A stretch of 36,032 nucleotides of DNA from Fragilaria crotonensis. Lineage: Eukaryota > Bacillariophyta > Fragilariophyceae > Fragilariales > Fragilariaceae. Numbering within the stretch: the first letter of the stretch is position 1; each line of letters begins with the position of its first letter. The position numbers and the translations under genes were made by a program. Below are positions 29,320 to 36,032 of the stretch, piece by piece. The notes under the pieces were generated by a model. The model was not told the origin of the DNA. It ran no database searches and saw nothing but the letters and a program-made list of their open reading frames with translations. The stretch is taken from contig JAKSYS010000642.1 in NCBI GenBank assembly GCA_022925895.1, positions 1 through 36,032 of the forward strand, given 5' to 3'.

Positions 29320-30745
29320 ATTTCCTTGGTTGCGTTGTCGTTGTACGGTTATCTGCCTCGTAAGAAAAGTACTCTAGAATATTACCTTTCTGCTCCACCA
29401 ATCCAATGTTTTGTTGCCAGAGCGTTGCCATTATGCCAGTCCCAACTATTTGGACTTCGCATAGCCTTCCAATCAGTGCAATTGCTGGGAAAGTATTAGA
29501 GGAGTCTTGAATTGCGAATCATACCTAGTTCATGATATCTTGGTGTTGAATCAGTTCATTGGTGTAGATTGATGCCGAATTCCGTATCTATTCCTGGTGG
29601 GTTGTTGGTTGGGAGTTGTGAAGAAACCGACCTGAATTGGATGTTGCAGCGCCCCGTTCAATGCTCTAGGCGTGCAGGGCAAACCCTGATAACGCTTGTG
29701 GAAAACTGAACACGGCAAGGTCTGGTCAGTTCTGTTCGCTCCGATGTAATACACAGCGCCAAAGGACTTTCCGTCCCATTAAAAGTGGTTTCGAGATGAT
29801 TCACCTCGCGAGCACGAGCCTGACACTTTACACGACAGAGCCCACCAATTCTCAGGTCAATAATGCCATGCGATTGAGCTGGGTTTTGCAAGCATCAGAG
29901 TTTAGTGTACGACAACTGATACGGCGATGGTAACGAAAAGTAAACGCCACAACGGACTTAACATTGAGCTCGCATGTCTCGCTATCTGAGGAGAGATAGC
30001 ATTGCTGGAAACTGCCCTTAAACAACTACGGTAGGAAATAATTGTGCAATGGGTTCTGATCTGGCACACATTTCTCACTCCTTTTTGTAGCGCTTCAATA
30101 CCACTTACCTAACACGACACCACAGACAATCTTGTGATTGATTTGGATAAGTCTTTCCAGGTACCAATTTCGTCGGTTTTGATTTTTGCCTGATGACGCA
30201 GACATAAGCATTATCATGTCGCTTTGCACGCTTTCCCTGATGCAGTGATAAGCAATTGTTTCTATGAGCAGGACACAAAAAGAGGGAAAGGCAATTCTGT
30301 TGCTTCGGATTGTCAGATCGTTTGGCTTGCAACTCCATCAGTCCCTGTAAACAGTGACTGAGTTTGTAAACACAGCATAGGTCAGCTTCCAGCTCACCAC
30401 TCTCAAAAGGCTGCAACATAGGCTTTACCCAAAATTTCTGCGAACCTAATCGTTTCCTTGAGCTAGAGAAACAACGTCATCCAGTTAGCGACTATGCATT
30501 GTTGTGTGCTAGCTCTCGCTAAGAAAGCGTACGTGATTTCAACTTTGACCCTGACACGAAGTTCGCCAAGGGGATTCGGAAACGTGCATGACATATGAGC
30601 TGGGAAGAGATCGGCGATTGCTGAAAATCTAATGCTCAGATAACTTCCTTAGCGAAATCGATTTAAGCGTGAAGGGAGAAGGGAGATCTCTAGCTCTGAG
30701 TATGCGATGACCATGAGATCAACAGATGTATTTTCCATTCTTGTT

Positions 30746-30780
30746 CATTGAGAGATAATCTCAAGATTTATCTCCCAATG
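30746..30780. repeat. imperfect palindrome
   Basis: The arms CATTGAGAGATAA and TTTATCTCCCAATG pair with one or two mismatches around a short centre. It is read directly. Confidence 0.65.
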
Positions 30781-31091
30781 TCATGATGTTGTAGATGCCT
30801 TTTCATTTCTCCCATCTTCAATGTGAATTCCCATCCAAGTTAAAGAATTTACATGACTCTGTCCAGGGTCAATGATGTACCGCAAGGACGAGAACTGAAG
30901 TCCATTCACATGTTCAAGTAAGAATTAAAGTTACAGTCAGGCGGTCAGCCAGACAACAATCTGCAAGTTGTGGTTATTTGCTCTAAACACAAAACTTGTT
31001 GAAAGATGGAAATTGTGATTTGGAAAAGAAATAACATTTGTTCTGAGAGGATGATCTCTCTTACATGTGACACTAGCTAGTTATTTCTTCT

Positions 31092-31108
31092 GTCTAAAAA
31101 CTTTAGAC
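31092..31108. repeat. perfect short hairpin
   Basis: GTCTAAA and TTTAGAC are exact complements around a 3-base centre (AAC). It adjoins the first copy of the dispersed repeat starting at 31108. Confidence 0.7.
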
Positions 31109-31390
31109 ATTCGAGAGATTTCATGGAATACTTTCTGGATTAGAGAAAGTTTTAGAGGGTCCACTGGAAAGTAGAGAGATTTAAACTGACAGATATACTC
31201 ATCCATAAGCAAAGGCAGAATGTGCAAAGTGTCTACAGATTTTGTGAAACCTTTTACGTTTTCTCTCGTGACTCATGACTCATTCACTCTAAAGACTTGG
31301 TCATTAGAGAGATTCTGTGGAATATTTTAGAGATTAGAGAAATGTCTAGCTAGAGGCTTCATTTTAAATATTCGAGAGATTCCATCTAAG
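31108..31390 (+). repeat. three degenerate copies of a GAGAGATT-type repeat
   Basis: Copy A (31108-31159) and copy B (31302-31356) share the order GAGAGATT, TGGAATA, GGATTAGAGAAA or AGATTAGAGAAA, and then TAGAGG. A partial copy C (31368-31390) repeats only the first part. The copies are spaced unevenly, so this is not a simple tandem array. Confidence 0.6.
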
Positions 31391-32079
31391 GACAATTTGG
31401 ATACAGTCTAATTGGACCTCATACTTATGATTCAATTCTCCTTCATTCTCTGAAAGTAAACCAAGTTATTACTTTGTTCAAATAGAGATCATTGAATTGA
31501 TTCACTGAATTCCAACTATTTGTTGGTGTGCATGCTTTGCTCACATTGACAGCACAATGCACTTGTGTAGGTAGGCGGCCTTGCACATGAATCATGCCAG
31601 TGCTTTGGAAAGGTGTTAGGAAAATCTAAACTCTCGCTCTCTGGTGAAGATTCCAGAGCCAAATGAGGAAAAGATATTTCCAATGGCATCGTACTAAGGC
31701 AAGCCTGTGCAATAGTTTCATAAAAACAAAGGGTATTATGATATCGGAGGATTCATTTAAAGAGCACTTAATTGTAAAGTTGTACGTTCTGATCCTTAAA
31801 GCAGCGGATCTTTAGTTAGGTGTTATCAAACCTACCGACCACGAATTCCAAGGCATTGCGAACCCGAGATTTGGATCGGAATTGGGAATTCCTGTATCTA
31901 CCGTACATGAAACATTCCAACAGATGTCAACTGTCGAATGTCGAATTGCTCGTTTTGAGGACTACAAGTACGAGTACCAGATACTGGAGCTTGGAGCACA
32001 GTATGCATTTGCATGGGACTTGGGACAATAGACAATAGACTCTATGCATATGCACATATCACATATCATATGACTAGTA

Positions 32080-32292
32080 GGGAGCCCGTCCATGTCCCCT
32101 TTTCGAGCCGGTCAAACGTTATATAAATCGACTTCGTGAAATTAACTGCGTTGTTGGCCAACCATGTACTTTTTATGGGATAAAAAGATACCTCCAGAAT
32201 CTCATCTCGGGATGGTATTCGTATCGACAGTGATGTAGAAGCTACGCAATAAAAGATTGACCGGCTCGAAAAGGGGACACAGATGGGCTCCC
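32080..32292. mobile_element. MITE-like element, 213 bp with 36-bp terminal inverted repeats
   Basis: The left end (32080-32115) and the right end (32257-32292) are inverted copies. They match throughout except for a 5-base block after the first 8 bases. The terminus is GGGAGCCC and the inner arm contains TGTCCCCTTTTCGAGCCGG. The 141-bp interior has no coding capacity. No clear target-site duplication is visible at the edges, so the superfamily cannot be assigned and the ends may be off by a base or two. It would need a transposase in trans. Confidence 0.8.
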
Positions 32293-32326
32293 AATTTCCC
32301 TGAGATAGGAACTACCGTAGTAGGAA

Positions 32327-32506
32327 CACAGTCGCTTTACTACCGGTACTCAAATACTGGAGTACTTGTACTGTACAAAGGTCCAGCTTCCATGAACGCC
32401 ATTGGTTGGAGATCCGGGTACTTGTACTGTAGTACTACCATACAAGTACTGGTGAACAAGGTACTCGAGTATGCTTACACGGTACTGTAGTACATTGTAC
32501 CGGTAA
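32327..32506. repeat. dense cluster of GTAC-centred words
   Basis: AGTACTTGTACTGTAC, GGTACTTGTACTGTAGTAC, CAAGTACTGGTG, CGGTACTGTAGTAC and TTGTACCGG follow each other within 180 bp. Many are self-complementary. The cluster begins just beyond the MITE. Confidence 0.75.
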
Positions 32507-34263
32507 TGCGCTTTCTCCGCCGGTATAACGCGTGCAAGCATACACTGAAATTCGCGACATAAAACCTTAAAAATTCCAAACGACATCATCCGACTGGTAT
32601 ACATCGCCGTCGGAGATGGTGTGCAGGACGTCTAAGCAATTTTAAAAGATGACCTGAAATTCAATGTCCCTGTAAGAAGAGTGAAGTACCAGTACAAACA
32701 AGTATCCTTGAGGATCACGTTTGTCGAAAGGTTCGGACATTCTGACCCGTTAATCGATGCGACGTTTCCGATAAGAACGCACTCTGATTTTAAACACATA
32801 ATCGCCGTCAATCGATGATCGGGATCAACACGATTTCGACACGTCTTCCTTACATACAGAGAGTTCATAGCACTGAGCCGGATACACATACAATGTCGCA
32901 CCTCGAAACTAGCGATACGCGCGCAGCACGTTCAACGAATTTGCAGGTCTATTTTATTCTCGAGCCTGCTTGAACTCTTTCTCCGGATCATTCTACTAGT
33001 CTTGTCTAGCTAGAGTAGGTACTTGTCCTCCTACTCGAGATTTACCATGCTTCGGGTATATATGTACAATGAATAATGAGTCGTTGCCATAGAACTCAAC
33101 CTGACTGACCTGCATCGGACAATTCATTGCGTTGGCGTTGAAAATTTTGCATCAATAATTACTTGAGAACAAGTGCCCCGAGAGTGATCCTAGCCCTAAC
33201 GGCTTCACTCCCAAGCTCCCACGTGTCAGGACTGCTGAGAATAGGGGCACCACTTCGCTTGCTCCTGAAAACTGTAACTTCCAATCATAATCAAGGGTGC
33301 ACTAGTTGTTCAGAGCAGACAGCAGACTAGGACGTTCGCTAGCATTGAAGCACACACTAAGGGTCTATTTTAACCTTGAAATGGTGGTATCGGCAGGTTC
33401 AACCCCTTAACAATCTTCAAGGGCGATGCCTTGGTGTGTAATTGGCCGTCTGCAAATAAAAACACGCCATAAATTAAACTCAAGAGCTTTGTGTGGGCTC
33501 TTCTATATCAATGTACTGGAGTACCTTGAAGGCTTCTGAAACAGAATGAAGCAAAAGGAGAGAAATGCTGCGGCAATGAGGGTTCTTGATGTCTACTGGA
33601 GCACGGAGTACAGTGCTATCATTAGAACTCGTTCGAAGTTCAACCAATTGACGTCGCATTTTCACTTTGTTTGGATTCCAGGAAAGCGTTCTCTTGACGG
33701 AAAAGTCATTGCTGTAACTTGTTAATCGTTCAACAACAACATAAATGTTTTTAATCGTTAGTAGGCATTAGACCTTGTCAAAGTACCGGTACTTGTACAT
33801 GAGCAGATAGCGGAAGGTCGAATAACCGGACCATGAGGATTTCGAGGGTTGGGGTTGTTCCGATGTCGCATCTACTCCCGTGTTTTTCATACGGACTATG
33901 CGGTGATAGTAATCCAAAAAAGTGTAAGACAAACCAGACCTTACTCATCCGGTACTTACGACCGTTGTTAATAAAAAACAAAATGATTGACTCGCCTATT
34001 TTGATTGGCTCCTTCAGGGTTATAATACTAGTACGCCCTGAGTATATATTTAGGGGACAACCCGAACCTCCGAATATTCTTGTGCCATGTAACAGCATAT
34101 GCACCGTGGAAGCGAAGGGTTATGAGTGGCGAATCCCAATCCCTTCGTGGTACAAAATGCACCTACGATTTCGCGCTCACTCTCAGCGAAGTCATTACTC
34201 GGTAAACGCACATAACAGCGAGACAGCCGCCCAAATCAAGGTGTTGAAACGAATTGATACTGC
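32507..34263. other. intergenic, no gene seen
   Basis: Short frames only. GTAC words recur (about 32684-32694, 33512-33524, 33606-33611, 33783-33799). The last few hundred bases should hold the promoter and leader of the DUF6824 gene. No tRNA could be folded around the GGTTCAACCCC near 33396. Confidence 0.55.
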
Positions 34264-35882
34264 ATGACTTCCCTTGCCAACATGATGGATACCAGCGCGA
34301 AGGTAGCTCGATCGTCTGCCGAAACTGCTGCGAAGGAAGAGATTGTACCAAAACCTCTCCCCGCGGACGTCTTGTTTGGACGCGATAAGATAATGTTCAA
34401 TCACGTTGGCAACATACGGTTCCGTTTACTGATTCAGGCACGAGCAAAAGAATATGAATTTGCTCCACAACGTCGGGTCAAGTCAAGCATTGTCTACGAT
34501 GTTGTTCAGAATGTACACGGCTATGGAGGTCGCTTCCTCAAAAGAGAGGACGGGTTGTGGAAAGTTGTCGGTGTAACGGAAGCTATCCAGAAGGTCAGTC
34601 CAAGTGCGGATGACTATCACATCACAGTCGGAGTACCAGTTCGTCTTCAAACTCTAACGCACGATTTCCGATCGCTTCCCTTTCTTCCCTTTAGGTCGGA
34701 CACGCTCTCCGCGACAAGAAGCAACACGATTACAAGATGAAAGCAAAATACGACGAACCGTCTGATCGCACATCTGTCGCAGCAGCGACAAACAAGCCTA
34801 CAGTAGAAAGTGGTTGCGAACTTCTTCTCAAATTGGGTCGTATTTGCGACAGTCAGATTGCGCTCCCTTCCTCACAGCAGCAGAAGGAATCTCATGCGAA
34901 TGCTGAGGCTGCTGAGCGACCAAATTCGCAACAAGGCGACAGGCTTCCACTCCCTCCCAAGCAGAAGAAGCCCAAGGGAGCGTCACATCCCCTGAAGAAG
35001 CGCAAACATTCGCGGCGCGACGAAGAATGCGAAGATGTGTCTGCATCAAACAGTGGCCTTGATGACGAGAACAGCGCCGCAGACGCCATCCTTGCCTTAG
35101 GCGCTCGAGCGATTCCTTCGGCGCCCGCTGAACAAGTCAAGTGCACTGAAGTCCCCTCGGACCACGAGATTGAACACGAGCGTGATCAACATCCTTCATA
35201 TGGAGGTGCTCCAACGACAAGACGCTTGCATGGCTATCCACCAATGCCTGATGTGGGAAGACCTCGACACTTGGGAGCACAACCAACCGCGCAGCAGGCG
35301 GCGGGAGGGATGGGCATTCAAAATATGCCCCCTCCTCCTATGAGGAGAACTGATCCGCTGTACATTATCCACCAGCGTGCACAACTTGCCCATCAGCATC
35401 GTGCCAACAATGAGCAAGCGGGTTCGCAAGGTCGAACGTTGCCAATGCCTGAAAGTCCAAGAAACAACCTCAACGATCATCAGCGTTTTCTCTCGTCGCA
35501 GGCCCAGGTGTTGCTCCAGGCTCAACAGATGAACAATCTCAAGGCCCAGCAGATAAATTCCATCATGCAGGCTGCTGCTGCTGGAGTGATGCCTCAAATG
35601 GGAGGATTTGGCTTTCCCGGTGCGCACACTACAATGCGACGAAATCCTAGTGGGGCCCGACAGCACATGGGTGAAGAGCGCGAAGCGTCGTGTGCACCTG
35701 TCAGGCCTCCAATTATTATTTCTGACAAGAGCGATGACGATGGCCAATGGATTTTCTATCCTATCAAAGTGCCTAACCTCAAGTTCGTCAGTCCAGGATG
35801 GAAACTTGCTCTAATACCTATTGATGGAAAGAGCCCGCCCATTGATTTAGATCCCTCCATCATGCAGTTCCCAGAGATTTGA
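34264..35882 (+). CDS. DUF6824-domain protein, two exons
   Basis: Exons 34264-34593 and 34695-35882 join across a 101-nt intron (GTCAGT to CTTTAG, phase 0) to give 505 residues. The N-terminal domain (about residues 30-120) reads DVLFGRDKIMFNHVGNIRFR, then VVQNVHGYGGRFLKREDGLW, and across the junction EAIQKVGHALRDKK. This is the DUF6824 pattern (GR..., NHxGN..R, GGRFLK..., K...LR) that is expanded in diatoms and other algae. The remaining 380 residues are disordered and rich in Gln, Pro, Arg and Ala, with a KKRKHSRRDEE nuclear-localisation-like stretch and a Gln-rich helix near the end. That composition suggests a nuclear regulator, but this is inference. The ATG at 34264 is the first; nearby Met7 and Met8 are alternatives. 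Confidence 0.85.
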
Positions 35883-36032
35883 GCTCTCACGTCTCAATTG
35901 CACAATCCGTCCTTCCTCGGTGGCAGTTTCTATTTTCTCAACCTTACTGCCTCAGACTTCGACACCCCCAGTGGATTGTCAATACAGGTGAGTCGCTAAG
36001 TGGATCTCCGTCCTAAACTCCATATCGATGTG
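35883..36032. other. 3' flank of the DUF6824 gene
   Basis: This is presumably 3' UTR. A donor-like CAGGTGAGT lies at about 35987-35995. I cannot tell whether it is used because the window ends. Confidence 0.4.

Larger units (their letters stand above)
29320..32079. other. gene-poor stretch, partly AT-rich
   Basis: No convincing gene is seen over 2.76 kb. A minus-strand frame at 30105-30419 (104 codons, with Cys pairs) and frames near 29551-29891 may be transposon relics. From about 30650 to 31500 the DNA is visibly AT-rich and holds several AGAGAT-type repeats and short palindromes. No tRNA or snRNA signature was found. Confidence 0.6.

Noticed and set aside
30746-31390. CRISPR-like array
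   Set aside because: The repeats are degenerate and unevenly spaced, and the genome is eukaryotic.
33390-33410. tRNA B-box-like GGTTCAACCCC
   Set aside because: No T-arm stem, D-arm or acceptor stem can be formed from the flanking sequence.

Overview
The window looks like nuclear DNA of a diatom, probably a pennate one. It encodes a fucoxanthin-chlorophyll a/c light-harvesting protein with a bipartite plastid-targeting leader, a DUF6824 protein, ShK-repeat/prolyl-4-hydroxylase fusions, and ankyrin proteins with the LPLHxAC repeat style that I associate with diatoms. Introns are short GT-AG introns, mostly 68-126 nt, and the genes are closely packed on alternating strands. No rRNA, tRNA or CRISPR array was found. 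The species assignment is inference.

Layout. 1-2417: no gene seen; microsatellites, palindromes and a 29-bp inverted repeat. 2418-6608: three ankyrin genes, the last rebuilt here as a three-exon, two-module protein (6608 to 4326, minus). 7363-12003: a possible CENP-P-like kinetochore protein (minus), a nuclear S1 RNA-binding protein (plus, with a reading-frame break near its C-terminus) and MCM10 (minus). The last two stop only 8 bp apart, tail to tail. 12477-15861: a small CX9C protein, LSM6 (four exons), the light-harvesting protein (four exons, the last only 9 nt) and a Rab GTPase. 16617-23165: an unrecognised acidic protein, mitochondrial biotin synthase, the divergently transcribed ribosomal genes eL33 and uS8, and a secreted triple-ShK prolyl 4-hydroxylase-like protein. 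23736-24343: a frame-disrupted Cys-rich gene. 24421-27831: an intact 1136-residue DDE transposase-like gene. 28401-29319: an R-SNARE of the VAMP7/longin type whose zero-layer residue is Asn. 29320-34263: about 5 kb without a convincing gene, partly AT-rich, containing a 213-bp MITE with 36-bp terminal inverted repeats. 34264-35882: a two-exon DUF6824 protein.

Most identifiable genes are housekeeping: replication, RNA decay and splicing, translation, vesicle traffic, biotin synthesis and light harvesting. Neighbours share no obvious pathway, as expected for a eukaryotic chromosome. The less ordinary content is the transposase-like gene, the MITE, the GTAC-rich intergenic word pattern, the double-module ankyrin gene, and two enzyme or fusion proteins that lack a canonical key residue.

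Exon structures were rebuilt by hand from GT-AG sites and reading-frame continuity. They have not been checked against transcripts.
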